A stretch of 64,000 bases of DNA. Source: Nectonema munidae (lineage: Eukaryota > Nematomorpha > Nectonematoida > Nectonematidae). Location of the stretch: assembly GCA_030549495.1 (NCBI GenBank), contig JAUIRK010000875.1, positions 337,501 to 401,500 on the forward strand, read 5' to 3'. The translations under genes were made by a program, and so were the position numbers. Numbering within the stretch: position 1 is the first letter of the stretch; the number at the start of each line of letters is the position of its first letter. This document shows positions 1 through 17,289 of the stretch, one piece after another. The notes under the pieces are model-generated. The model ran no database searches and was not told the origin of the DNA. It saw only the letters and a list, made by a program, of their open reading frames with translations.

Positions 1-3230
<3,230 letters not shown>

Positions 3231-3725
3231 TTCACATTTTACATGTAATATATATTTTTTATATCAAATCAGGCATGCTGATTTCATTTTTGGACTTATT
3301 TTTGGAATTTAGAAATTGAAAATATCTATAAGTATGTAACAAACATGCGGTTTACTTCTAAAATCTGTCTCCGAGAACATTCATTCAAATTTTACATGAA
3401 ATATACACATTTTCATATCAAATGAACAATGCCAATTTCATTTATAGATTATTTTTGCATTTGGATATCAAAATACTTATAAGTGTGAAACAAAGTTGCG
3501 GTTTATTTCTAAAATCTGTCTTTGAGAACATTCATTCAAATATTACATGAAATATACACATTTTCATAACAAATTAACAATGCCAATTTCATTTATAGAT
3601 TATTTTTGCATTTGGATTTCAAAATACTTATAAGTGTAAAACAAAGTTGCGGTTTATTTCTAAAATCTGTCTTCGAGAATATTAAATCAAATTGTACATA
3701 AAATATACACATTTTCATATCAAAC
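3231..3725. repeat. 151-bp tandem repeat, about 3.3 units
   Basis: The block containing TGCGGTTTATTTCTAAAATC recurs at 3347, 3498 and 3649, exactly 151 bp apart. Units 2 and 3 are almost identical, while the first is more diverged. There is no coding potential. It looks like a small minisatellite that grew by unequal exchange. Confidence 0.9.
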
Positions 3726-3874
3726 TCTTCTCGTCCAAGTTTTTTTCATGTCCGTTCAAGTTTGATTTTTCTTATTAGTTGTTCTTAATTTTTTCTTATT
3801 TTAGAAAACATTATATAATATTAAAAAGTTTGTAATACTATCATTTAGTTTATAAAAAATGGACAATTATTTCA

Positions 3875-4267
3875 ATGAAAAGTAAACATTTGAAAAATGA
3901 AAAGTCTTCTGAAGATTGGACGTGTAATGCGTGTATAATGAAAGTAGAAAAAATGATTATGTGTAGTTCTTGTTTTGAATGGTATTGCTATTCTTGTCAA
4001 GATATAGGTGCAGAGTTTTGTAATATTCTTGAAACTTGAGAGAGTAAAGGTTTGCGTTGGTATTGTAAAAAATGTGTTATTGAAGATCTGAAACCAATGA
4101 AAACAATCCTTAAGAGTTTAAAAACGAAACGTAATAAATTTTCTAAAGTTAAGGAATCAATCTCTAAATTTGAAGAAAAACTTGATAATATAGAAGCTTC
4201 TCAAAAAAATTTGAGTAATTGTAATGAGAGATCAACTATCAAGTTAGATTTGAAGCTCGCTGGGTGA
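3875..4267 (+). pseudogene. CR1-like LINE ORF1 fragment with PHD-type finger
   Basis: From the ATG at 3875 the frame encodes a cysteine pattern C-x2-C, C-x2-C, WYCYSC and WYCKKC. This fits a PHD finger (C4HC3) in which the usual His is a Tyr. One in-frame TGA lies near 4037, between zinc ligands, and the same frame reopens through 4264. A Lys/Glu-rich segment, likely a coiled coil, follows. PHD fingers in ORF1 are known in CR1-group LINEs, where they are thought to help bind nucleic acid or chromatin. The product is not intact. Confidence 0.7.
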
Positions 4268-4322
4268 GCTTAATTTAATGATTCATTAGCACTCTTATGA
4301 TGCAATATTTATCACTGAGTTT

Positions 4323-7820
<3,498 letters not shown>

Positions 7821-8325
7821 CTCTTTTCTTTTGATAAACAAATCTTCTTAAATTTGCAATTATTCCCAATTAATGTTTATGCATGAAAATTGAAAATCAT
7901 TTGTAAACGATATTTTTCCTTTTTTTCGCGTAGTTGTAATAAATGGTTCATTTTTTAATCATTTTATTTTAACTAGGAGAAAAGAAATTCATTTTATATC
8001 AGACAAAAGTGAATGACAACCATCGTATATTGTATATATATATACTGATTTTTTATTCAGGTGTTTAACAGATTACATATTGTTATCTAGATCCAGTAAA
8101 AACAGATAAATTTCGATTTCATTCTAATAAGCTGTCATCATTTTAATTTAAACTGGGGTAAAAAGAAAATCAACTTATCAACGTGAGGTAAGTTATTGTA
8201 ATAAGTCATCTTTGAACTTATTATAATAATAGTAACTTCACTTATTTAGAACTTAACGCTTAGGTTTTTACCTTATGTATCTCATTGAGGATATGCTAAG
8301 TAATTGCAACTTATCTTTACAATAA
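7821..8325 (+). pseudogene. Detached duplicate of the 3' end of the Tim54-like gene
   Basis: The start reads TTTTGATAAACAAATCTTCT and continues to a match of the stop-codon region (TTTATGCATGAAAAT), the polyadenylation hexamer AATAAA (7938-7943) and the 3' flank of the ORF that ends at 12488. It matches 12417-12796 in the same order and orientation, with small indels and an extra AT-rich stretch of about 180 bp. Only the last 24 or so codons are present and there is no upstream coding sequence. It is best read as a direct duplication about 4.6 kb upstream of the gene, with the rest lost or never copied. Confidence 0.85.
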
Positions 8326-8360
8326 CCGTAACCCTAACCACATCACTTTAAGGGTCTAGA

Positions 8361-8420
8361 CAAGGGGTCGCAAACCTATGGCTATTTTGCTTTGTGGTAG
8401 TGGCTCTTTTCTGTTTTGCA
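8361..8420 (+). mobile_element. hAT-type terminal sequence, single end
   Basis: CAAGGGGTCGCAAACCTATG followed by a GTGGCTCTTT-like segment resembles the left end of ZBED5-type hAT elements. No matching right end was found, so only a truncated or very decayed copy is present. Confidence 0.45.
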
Positions 8421-8930
8421 AAAAAACACATTACAATGCATAAATGGTTATTTAAAATTATAATAATTAACAAATAATAAACCATTGTAATATAGATTGT
8501 GTTATTTATAAATTATTGTCAGATTTCGCTTCTAAGTGAAAAAATTTCGTGAAGGATAAACGAAAAATAACGAAGTTCGTTACGATTTCAATTTTTGGTA
8601 CGTTTTATTTTATTGAACCTGTGAGTTGTAGATAGGTTTAGCATGTTCAAGCTCGTTACTTGATTGATAACTTATTCCAGTCAAAAAGATGAAGTGATAA
8701 AAGATAGGTGCTAAAATACGACCCACGTTGAGAGCTCTGTTCTTTACTTTGCAATAATTAAATTTTGAATAAACTTTTTGAACATTTATCTATTTTTGCA
8801 TGAACTTTTTTTTAACATTACATATCAAACTTTATATTTTTGAATTTAACTTAACAAACTATATCATTCCAAATTAGCTTCCCTATCTCTTCTCTTTAAA
8901 TAAATAATATATAAAAATTAAAAAACATAA
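8421..8930. other. No recognised gene
   Basis: AT-rich sequence that probably continues the decayed hAT element on its left. Nothing else is seen. Confidence 0.4.
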
Positions 8931-9272
8931 TACATTAGACCCTCGTTAACTCGGATATCGGATAAGTCGGACCGTGACCGAGAATATAAATGTTTGCCCT
9001 CATAGGCTTACAAGGGGTCATTTTCATTGGCTTTTTTAATTTCGCTTTGGCTTACAAGCAGCCATTTTATTTTTTTTACTCCATAGGTAGTTCGCGGTCA
9101 TTCTAAATTTTGACGTTATTCCAAAGCTTGTTGTGGCTATAAATTCGTCCAATTTGAAATATTTTTTTCTACCATATATATATATATAGTAGACCCTCTG
9201 TTATGTCGGACAATCGGCATAGTCGGACACCCTTCTCCCCCATGTAGTCCGACTTAACGAGGGTCTACTGTA
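8931..9272. mobile_element. pogo/Tigger-type MITE with an extra internal terminus
   Basis: The left end TACATTAGACCCTCGTTAAC and the right end (inverted: TACAGTAGACCCTCGTTAAG) form terminal inverted repeats of about 24 bp, with TA at each edge as expected for the Tc1/mariner/pogo target site. A second left-type end, AGTAGACCCTCTGTTATG, lies at 9188. So the block is either one 342-bp element or an 85-bp element inserted into, or copied from, another. It is non-coding. Confidence 0.75.
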
Positions 9273-10152
9273 TTGTTATGCAATGGTCGTGCGAATAATA
9301 AAGAATATTTGAGGCATTTTTTGCACCGCTAAAAATACCAAACAAATATTTTTCGTGATGTTTGGTTGTGTTATTACGTTTCGATTTTTTCTCAGAATTT
9401 TGATACGTTTTTTAAATATCGATTTTTTTTATTCTGATACGATGTACATTGTACAGTACGAAAAAGTGAAGCTTGAAAATACGAAATTTTTTTTCGAACC
9501 GTAATGTTGGCCATCGCTGGTACTCGGTATCGGGCGATTTTACTCATTTTTGTATTGGAATATTTTTTGTTTCACTTTTGATATTTACACGGTTTTCAAT
9601 CTATTTTCAGCATCTGTTAAAATAAATCATTAATTCAAGCTTTGTAATAAGTGATTCTTCCTAAAAGTATACAAAATAACTCTGAATCTAACGTAGATGC
9701 AGAGGTGACTGAGCAGATAGGACAAGATATATGCTGTCTTCATAATACAACTTTCAGAGATTTTAAAAGAAATGTGTTTAGAAAGTTGGTTAAATTATTC
9801 ACTTCTTTGAAAGATGAATGAATACATGCAGTTTCTTAACTGCATATACGTTATCTAGATCTACAAAAGACAACAAATTATATTAGAGATACATTTGAAG
9901 TATTTGAAAAGTGTAAGTATATACTAAAATAAGCTAAACAAAAATTGATAGCCTTTAAAAATTGCTTTGAATATTCAATAAATCATCAAAATTAAATATA
10001 CCTTGTATATCTTTAATATTTTACAATCCTACCCTCTTCGAACTAATCCTAACCTCAGCTGTAAGGAAATATTTCTCAGCACAACCAATATATACTATAA
10101 CGTGAAAGAAGGGAAATGCTGATGTTCCTACACTCTAATTCCAGATTACTGG
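9273..10152. other. No recognised gene
   Basis: A short + strand frame at about 9660-9825 looks slightly coding-like (Asn/Glu-rich, then basic), but no partner exon or family is recognised. Confidence 0.4.
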
Positions 10153-10160
10153 GCTTGAAG

Positions 10161-10458
10161 CAGTGGCGGATCCAGAAATTTTTTATAGGGGGGGGGGGGC
10201 GAAATCTATTTAATTTTTTTGCAATTTTGCTAAAAGTCTTCAGAGAATACAACAGCTGTATTATGTCTTTTAGAATCACTAATTACCTATGTTTTCATTT
10301 TCATATTTTGAATATTATTTTGCCACGAATAAATTGCAAAAATTTTATTTTTTATACATGTAAGGGTATACATTAGTAAGGGTAATTTTCGAAGCCATTT
10401 TTCATAGGGGGGAGGCCTAGGCCCGTGCCCCCCCCCCCCCCCCCCCCATCCGCCACTT
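10161..10458. mobile_element. hAT-type MITE with inner G and C runs
   Basis: The ends CAGTGGCGGATCC and CCGCCACTT are inverted. Flanking octamers GCTTGAAG (10153-10160) and GTTTGAAG (10459-10466) match at 7 of 8 bases, as expected for a hAT target duplication. Just inside the ends are a 12-G run (10188-10199) and a 20-C run (10428-10447), which could pair. Relatives lie at 27926, 30239, 42030 and 46674. Confidence 0.8.
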
Positions 10459-10466
10459 GTTTGAAG

Positions 10467-11150
10467 TACGACTGATATCAAAGTTACTGCCTATATGTTA
10501 GTTTTTTTTTTAAAGTTATTTGGTTTATAAAAGAATTTATTTCGTAATAGAATCAAGTATTTCGTATCGGAATTGGCAGTATACAGGGTTATCGTATTCA
10601 GTATCGCCACTTGCTTGAAAATAATGTATCATTTCATCACTAATAAAAACCTAAAAAAGAACTTCCATATTTGACTGTTTATTTTTGAATATTTGGAGGT
10701 AAATATACCAGTTTTCTATGCAAACATTTTATTCTTTTTGTCAATTAAAATATTAGTCGAACTAATTTCAACCACTCTTTTTTTGTTTACTCTTTTAATT
10801 TTGAAGCAATATGTTATATTTAAGCTAATATAGATTTAAAAACTTTTATTTTCCCTAATTTCAATATACGTTTCAATTATCCTATTTGAAATTCATATTA
10901 ATTTTGTCATTATAATCCACTTTATTCCAGAAAGAACCTTATTTGCCGATAATCAGACACAAACGCTGCAATTGTGCATTTTTGATGAACACGCCCATCG
11001 TACCTTAACCCTTTAAAAAGACAGGGAATCATGTTTTGTTTCGTTACTTCAAACCATTTTTATATTTTTTAATGAAGTTATTTTAAATACCAACTTTTTG
11101 AGATTAAAAATAGAATAAAATTTAGATGTGCTTTTCTTTACCACTCACTG
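10467..11150. other. AT-rich 5' flank of the Tim54-like ORF
   Basis: No recognised exon. It presumably holds the promoter of the ORF at 11151, but I can point to no specific motif. Confidence 0.4.
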
Positions 11151-12488
11151 ATGTTTATTAGAAGACATTTCAAAAAAATTGTTATAATTGTGCCAACTGT
11201 CACATTTTTCTTAACTAGATACGTGAAAAGCCGGTACGATTGCGACGTCATTCGCAGAAAGTTCTGCCAAAAAGCTGTTGAGTATGGAAAATGCCCTGCC
11301 GAAGGTTACTCGCCCTTCAAAACGGTAACTCCTTTGCTAGAAAATGATCGCTTTTTTAACACGCACTTCAAAGAGTTCAACGAAAACACTGCCTCTATTT
11401 TAAATTTGGCCGGAATTCATTTGAATGATGTTTCCCCGCTGGAAGTCGACAGCGAAGGAAAGATTGGTGAACACTTGCCCAAAGTAAGTAAAGAAGATGA
11501 CTTCATCATTTCAGGTGGAAAATCTTTCATTTCCAAAGTTGTTTCTACAATTTTGTCTACAATAAACGACGTTATACCTTCGCTTATACTCAATGAAAGA
11601 TGTAAAAGTAGTTCGGATTTTGTCTCAAAACAATGCAAAGCGTCATATTCTTTAGTAAAAAACGACTCTAATTTTAGGAATGTCTTATCCCTATCACTTC
11701 TTACAGATCATGCCACTGAGTGCAGCGAAAATTTGACTGTGGACGAAGAATGCGCAAATGAGGAACATGCGATGTGTTGCAAGCAATTTGTCCTTTATGA
11801 CATCAATGTAGGCATTTGGAAGCCTGTCCTAATGTCTAGGTTTAACAGCTACTCCATATTCAGTCTTATATCTCTTCCAATCTTGTTCACAAGTTTGTTT
11901 CCTAAAAAAAGAAAACACGTTTATAAAGTCAAGCTAGCATACACAGATCCTTGTTCTGGATGCCTCAATTGTTCTAAGTTTCATCTAACTTCCAAAAAGC
12001 CCGAAGATGAAGAAAAAGCATATCAACCCAGGTTCATTTGGTGGTTCGGCAACTTCTCAAAATATTCAAAGAATGGCACAAAAAGGCAATTTTCTGAAAA
12101 AACTCTTGAACAAGAAGTTCATAATGAGGCCTGTGGCAAAGTCAAATCGTATGAAGGTTTTATTTCTGAATTAGACATTAAAGTTGATGCGCTGCAGGAG
12201 TCTACAATTTCGTCGGGTAATGTGAGTGGTGGTGACATTTCCTGTTTTGCGATATCTTTGTCACCACCAAATCCCTCCATCCGTGAGTACGTGAAAAAGG
12301 GTCAGCGCAAGGACCTTGGTGGAGAACACGTGATTTTCGCTAAACAAGCTCAGATTTCCTTAATTACAAGCGAAGATGCTGATTCTACAGTGAATAAAGT
12401 CTATATCGATGATCATTTCTTTTCTTTTGATAAACAAATCTTGTTAAATGTGCAGTTATTCCCAAAATTGCTTAAAGTTTATGCATGA
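11151..12488 (+). CDS. Tim54-like mitochondrial inner-membrane protein (tentative)
   Basis: An intact, apparently intronless 445-codon ORF with AATAAA at 12539-12544. The N terminus is basic and followed by one membrane segment (about residues 9-24), then Arg/Tyr-rich sequence, CQKAVEYGKCP, and a block with HFKEF...ILNLAG (about 73-87). In my recollection of fungal Tim54 the same order occurs: one TM helix, a YD..RR basic stretch, then HF.EYVKP.L.AAG. A second hydrophobic stretch (FSLISLPILFTSLF) lies where the fungal protein has PLLVIPIPNLIGF. Tim54 is an intermembrane-space subunit of the TIM22 carrier translocase in yeast; I know of no established animal homologue. The resemblance was judged by eye and is distant. 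It could instead be an unrelated single-pass protein. Partial tandem copy: 7821-8325. Confidence 0.45.
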   Translation: MFIRRHFKKIVIIVPTVTFFLTRYVKSRYDCDVIRRKFCQKAVEYGKCPAEGYSPFKTVTPLLENDRFFNTHFKEFNENTASILNLAGIHLNDVSPLEVDSEGKIGEHLPKVSKEDDFIISGGKSFISKVVSTILSTINDVIPSLILNERCKSSSDFVSKQCKASYSLVKNDSNFRNVLSLSLLTDHATECSENLTVDEECANEEHAMCCKQFVLYDINVGIWKPVLMSRFNSYSIFSLISLPILFTSLFPKKRKHVYKVKLAYTDPCSGCLNCSKFHLTSKKPEDEEKAYQPRFIWWFGNFSKYSKNGTKRQFSEKTLEQEVHNEACGKVKSYEGFISELDIKVDALQESTISSGNVSGGDISCFAISLSPPNPSIREYVKKGQRKDLGGEHVIFAKQAQISLITSEDADSTVNKVYIDDHFFSFDKQILLNVQLFPKLLKVYA

Positions 12489-13181
12489 AAATCGGAAATT
12501 ATTTGTGAGCGATATTTTCCCTTTTTTTGCGTAGTTGTAATAAAATGGTTCTTTTTTTTAATCATTTAATTTTAACTAGAAGAAAAATTTATTTTATAAA
12601 AACCTTATAAAACCTAGCCTGAACAGCTCAAGATTTCAAAAATGTAGAATTAGCTTTATGATAAATCAGTCATCTTTGAACATATTATATATAATAATAG
12701 TAAAACTAAACTTATTTGGAACTTAACTTTTAAGTTTTTACTTTATGTATCACATTTGAGGATATGCTAAATAATTGCAACTTATCTTTACAATAAAATA
12801 AAATTGTTCTTCATATTTCAATAGTTCTAAAATTGTTTTGATGGTTTCATAACTTTCTTTCAAACCTGTTGAATAGCCAATAGGTATTCCATTGTTGTGA
12901 AGTAATACACATTTCCAACTTTCCTTCGAGCTGTCAATAAAAAGCCTCCATTCGTTCATGTCATAGCACTGTGCACCCATACATTTCAATAAACCCGGAA
13001 TATCAAAGCAAAAAACAAAATCTTTATCATTTTTAAAAAATTTGAGTAAGTTATTTTCTCTATTACGCTAAAATGTTATGTTTACATATTTTTGAAACAC
13101 ATTTTTTTGTTTGAGGCGTGAATCAGAAAGTTATTTTGAGAGTCCTAGATCTCTAATAAGATCATTCAGTTCTGATTGAGT

Positions 13182-14895
13182 CTTATAGAATGGTGATAAG
13201 CAAATTTTTAAACTTGCAAAGGCTAAGCAAAGAGATATCAAGGAATGTGGAAATATCGACATTATAAGGGACAAAGAAGGAAAAATTCTTTTTAAAGAAG
13301 AAGAAATAGAGGAGAGATGGAAAGAATATTTTGAAGATCTGTTAAACGTTGAAAACGAGCATAATTGCATCGTTGCAGGTACAAAAATTGAAGGTCCCGA
13401 GCTAGGTTTGGAGGAAAAGGAATTATATGAAGCAATAAATAAAATGAAAATAAATAAAGCAACAGGATCGAGTGAAGTAAGTGTAGAAATGATAAAAGCT
13501 GGAGGAAGAGAATGTGGAAGATGATGAGTAGATTATTGGAACAGATTTGGAAAGAAGAAAAAATGCCAGAAGAATGGACTAAAAGTCTTATTGTTCCAAT
13601 TTACAAAAATAAAAAGATGTGTTAAACTGAAAATTACCGGGGCATAAAACTAATAGAACACGGATTAAAACTTCTGGAAAAAATTTTGGCTGAACGTTTA
13701 AGAAATCAAGTTAACATAAATGATAACCAGTTTGGATTTATGAGAGGAAAGAGTACAGTAGATCCTATATTTATAGTTAGACAGGTGATGGAAAAGAGAC
13801 TTGAAGGAAATGAGCTTTATTCTGGGTTTTGTAGACCTAGAGAAAGCGTATGATAGGGTTCCAAGGGATGTTGTGTACTGGAGTCTAAGAGAAAAAGGTG
13901 TAAGTGAAAAGTTAGTGAGACTAGTTAAGGAAACCTATAGAAACTCTAAAACTTCCATCAGAACAATGAACGGATACTCACAGGAATTCGACATAAAAGT
14001 AGGGTTACACCAAGGTTCTGCATTGAGCCCTTTTCTTTTTGCAGTTGTTATTGATGAAATCTCCAAAAATATAAGAAAAGAAGGAGTAAATGAACTTTTG
14101 TTTGCCGATGACTTAATAATTATGGCAGATAGTGAAAAAGAATTACAGGAAAGACTAAGTATATGGCAAAAAAGTCACGAGGAAAAAGGCCTAAAGTTGA
14201 ATGCAGGCAAAACCGAAGTGATGAAGGTTAGTAGAAATGACAAGACTGAGATAAGAATAAAAGACGTTCATGGAATTGAGTTAAATCAAGTTAAAGCGTT
14301 CAAGTATTTAGGATCAGTTATTGAGATGGAAGGAGGATGTTGTAAAGACGTTCAGTCGAGATTGAATGCCAGTTGGGCAAAATGGAAAGAGGTTAAACCT
14401 GTTCTAAACGATAGAAGACTAGCCATGAATTTAAAAACCAAGGTATATACATCAATAGTTAGACCCGTCATGACTTACGGATCAGAATGTTGGTGTCTGA
14501 GAAATAAGGAAAAGAAAAAGCTAGAAGTGTCGGAAATGAAAATGCTGAGAATGATGCTGAACGTTACGAGAAAAGATAGGATTAGAAATGAAGAAGTGAG
14601 GCATAGAACAAAAGTGACGACGAGTGTTGTAGATGTAATGGAAAGAAACAAGATGAAATGGTATGGACACGTGCTAAGAAGAAAAAGCGATGAAAAAATA
14701 AAGATAGCGTACGATGCGCCTGTACAAGGAAAGAGAAAAAGAGGAAGGCTAAGATTGAGATGGAGGGATGATTTGAAAAGGTCCATGGAAAAATTTGCAT
14801 TGAAAGAAAGCGATGCGAAGGACAGAAACCTATGGAGAAACAGGATCAAGCCATCGACCCCCATTTAGGGGATAAGATGATGAAGAAGAAGAAGA
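13182..14895 (+). mobile_element. 5'-truncated RTE-like LINE with 14-bp target-site duplication
   Basis: The insertion is flanked by identical AGTTCTGATTGAGT at 13168-13181 and 14896-14909. It starts inside the LINE ORF (5' truncation), runs through reverse transcriptase and the C-terminal domain, and ends in a GATGATGAAGAAGAAG tail, as RTE-group elements do instead of poly(A). It lies in the decayed gene at 12750-15370. The perfect 14-bp duplication implies a fairly recent insertion, yet the coding frame already has a few shifts. Confidence 0.93.
13200..14868 (+). pseudogene. RTE-like reverse transcriptase, partial
   Basis: 13200-13800 carries the pre-RT and finger regions in shifted frames (WKEYFEDLLN, ENYRGIKL, NDNQFGFMRGKST). 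From 13801 one 355-codon frame holds FVDLEKAYDRVPRDVVYW, VGLHQGSALSPFLFAVVIDE, the catalytic LLFADDLIIMAD and the thumb. Then follow the RTE-type C terminus (SECWCLRN, MKWYGHVLRR, RLRWRDD) and a stop at 14868. The catalytic residues are intact. Frame changes near 13510 and 13815-13835 and an in-frame stop near 13624 prevent a full product. The endonuclease domain is absent because of 5' truncation. Confidence 0.9.
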
Positions 14896-15370
14896 AGTTC
14901 TGATTGAGTGAATAATTTTTTTTGATCAGAATCTTCAATTTTAAATTCTTTATCGTTTTCACTTGAATCAGACATATCAATTTCATCGTCTGAAGATTGT
15001 AATCTTTCTAAAATAGGAACTTCATCTCAATGTTTAATAGGACGAATTACTGAAGGTAAATTTGGGTAGATAATGCTTTTTCCTATTGAAGCTTGAAGTT
15101 TTAGTGAGACAAAAGTAACAATCATGGATATGGTCTTTTTGCTAACGCCAAATCATTGGAATTCCAAAAGACAAACTTTTGCCTTTTGTCCACTGACGGA
15201 GATTTTCCATACAAGTTTTGCAAACTATATGCGGAGACCACAAATTTTCTTGATCGTCTAATTTAATTTTAAAGTAGGCAAAATATTTTTTTGACAAATA
15301 CATTGATTGCCATTCTTTGCGATGGAACTGTAAAACGTACACATATATAGCAAAATAAATCACGAGAATT

Positions 15371-16248
15371 CAAACACTTTCTTCTCAAAGCCATATGCAA
15401 AAAAATAAAACACTGATTTAAAATTTTTATAAATGAAGTTAACAAAATAAAGCAAATCAAAAATTACTTTTAGAGAAAAATCCCGATGTGGTAGGATAAA
15501 ACGGATTCCATTTTTAGATTTATGATGTAAAAATAAAGTCTTAAAAAAATTCAAAATGTTGTCCTCCTATGGAAACGCAATCCTCTTTTTTAATAATGGA
15601 TTCAAATATTTATATTGAAAATATTAAGCTTTGGATAAGGTACATTTTTGTAGCATGTTTGCTCAATAAACTTTTATTATAAACGTGGTAGGTATGTTAT
15701 AAGAGTTTGGATCTTCTTTCTCGATGGCAACGTTTCAATCATCGCAAAGCTTGATGGAAACTTTCGCTCGTTAAGTTAGTTTGAAAATATCTTCATCAAA
15801 ATCAATGTCTTCTTCCTCATCAAAAATGCCTTAAAAGAAATACGTACTTTATTCAAGGTTTTTGCCACTACAAAAGCCATCTGTTAATTTAACTATTATG
15901 GCTTGTTCAATTTTGCTGAAGATAGAGATGATCCCTCTGGAAAGATCATCGTATCACATTGTACGAATTTTTGATTTCAGATCGGGATTAGGAAATAAAA
16001 CGAAAACCTTATTTTAATTTTAAGGCTTTAGTCTTTAACTTAACTTAATTTTTAAAGCTTTTTAATAATTTTTAATTTTTCTTTCGCGCTCTCTCTCTCT
16101 CTCTCTTTGTGCGTGTGAGAAAGAGAAAACGTGCGTGCATACAATTCGATCAATTTAATGACGTCTGGGGCATAAAAGTGAAACAGCTACCATTCAACAA
16201 ATTCATGATATGCCCCCAAAAATAAATTCAATTGTTTTATATACTGTA
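15371..16248. other. No recognised gene
   Basis: AT-rich sequence with a short CT/GT-rich patch at 16085-16140. It may include the outer 5' part of the decayed multi-copy gene on the minus strand, but no motif supports that. Confidence 0.4.
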
Positions 16249-16250
16249 TA

Positions 16251-16886
16251 CGGTGATGATTGGTTAATCCGACATCTATGGTTACAGCATTAGTCAGGTC
16301 GGATTAAAAAATTATACATTCAAAATTTCAAAACAAAAAGAAATTTTTAAACAATTGGAAATTTTATTGAAATTAATACTAAAAACTTCTCTATACTAAC
16401 TTATTTCATTCTTTTTTCACTTTTTTTATTCACTTGATTTAAAATTAAAGATAAAACGTCTAAAAATTGGGAGAAAGCTTCATTTTCTTCACAAAATTTT
16501 ATTGCTCCACTTAAATAAGACGGCATTTCTTTAATGGATGTCGGAGGCTCTGCATCAGAGTTTGATCCATCATTTCCAATACTAAAAGAACTATCCCGTT
16601 TCTTTCTTCGACTGGAGCAACAATTTCTTGTAATAATAATTTAAATAATTATAATCTATACTATTAAATCTAAAGAATTTTGAAAAGTCGGATTAAAAGG
16701 TAATCTATATGGGTTAGTCGTATATGCATGGAATTAAAAAAGTATGTCCTAGTCGGAATCAAAATTTGTCGGATTAATAAATTAAGAAATACAAAATTAG
16801 TGAATGGACCTTATTATTTACAAAAAAAAGTGTCGGATATATTAAATTGTCGCATTAAAAAGGGTCGGATTAGGAAAGCATCACTG
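16251..16886 (-). mobile_element. Internally deleted pogo/Tigger-like transposon
   Basis: TA dinucleotides flank inverted ends: left CGGTGATGATTGGTTAATCC; right, read inverted, CAGTGATGCTTTCCTAATCC. The TCGGATTA motif recurs many times near both ends. On the minus strand, 16598-16420 encodes an acidic segment ending in SGAIKFCEENEAFSQFLDVL. This resembles the C-terminal tail of pogo-type (Tigger/jerky) transposases. The DDE core is missing, so this is a non-autonomous deletion derivative. Confidence 0.75.
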
Positions 16887-17159
16887 TATGTATTTTCTAT
16901 TGCAAATCTCTAGTATAGACAGATATAGAAATAACACATATTGTATTACCTTTTTCTCGCGTTCAGAGATCTTTCGGAAAGAAAGTTAGTTATGGGAAAA
17001 TTGAAATTTGAATAATTCAAAATTTTAACACTATATATCAGAAGTTAAAATTTAAATTAAAAAAATATACGAATCAAAGAAAAATAGAAGATTGTGAAAT
17101 TTTCATGTTCATCAATATTTTGGATTTTTTTAAATATAATTTAGAGATAATAATAATGG

Positions 17160-17289
17160 CACCGTAGGGTGTTTTCATCGAAAAGGCACAATTGCGCCGC
17201 TTGTTATTAGGAAAGCAAGCTTGATGTAGGATCGAACCCAAGACCTTGAGTTATCGAATCCGGCATCTAACCAACCATACTCACGCCCC
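17160..17289 (-). mobile_element. tRNA-derived SINE
   Basis: Read on the minus strand it starts GGGGCGTGAGTATGGTTGG, which has an A-box-like segment, and has the B box GGTTCGATCC. The tail region contains GCGCAATTGTGCC and ends near CCCTACGGT. Copies at 41890 and 51999 share head and tail. Transcription by RNA polymerase III from the internal boxes is the known mode for such elements. Confidence 0.8.

Larger units (their letters stand above)
12750..15370 (-). pseudogene. Decayed copy of a multi-copy invertebrate gene of unknown function, split by a LINE
   Basis: Reading the minus strand, the N-terminal part (15370-14910) encodes FAYFKIKLDDQ, a VCKTC Cys motif, LRQW, FGIPMIWR and HDCYFC, then a Glu/Asp/Ser-rich linker. 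After the RTE insertion the same protein resumes with TQSELNDLIRDLGLSK (13185-13131), then FVFCFDIPGLLK and EWRLFIDSSKESWKCVLLHN (about 13050-12750). I have seen this motif order in many uncharacterised proteins predicted from invertebrate genomes, where it occurs in large families. It may be transposon-derived. Stops and frame changes are present and the C-terminal part is missing, so this copy is dead. Confidence 0.7.

Noticed and set aside
8320-8341. Telomere-like AACCGTAACCCTAACC
   Set aside because: A single short occurrence without tandem repetition.
14475-14864. Minus-strand frame of 129 codons
   Set aside because: It lies antisense to the intact part of the RTE reverse transcriptase; hydrophobic Leu/Ser/Phe composition is typical of a shadow frame.
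17160-17289. Functional tRNA gene in the GGGGCGTGAG SINE head
   Set aside because: The same head plus a non-tRNA tail recurs at 41890 and 51999; the acceptor stem is not closed.
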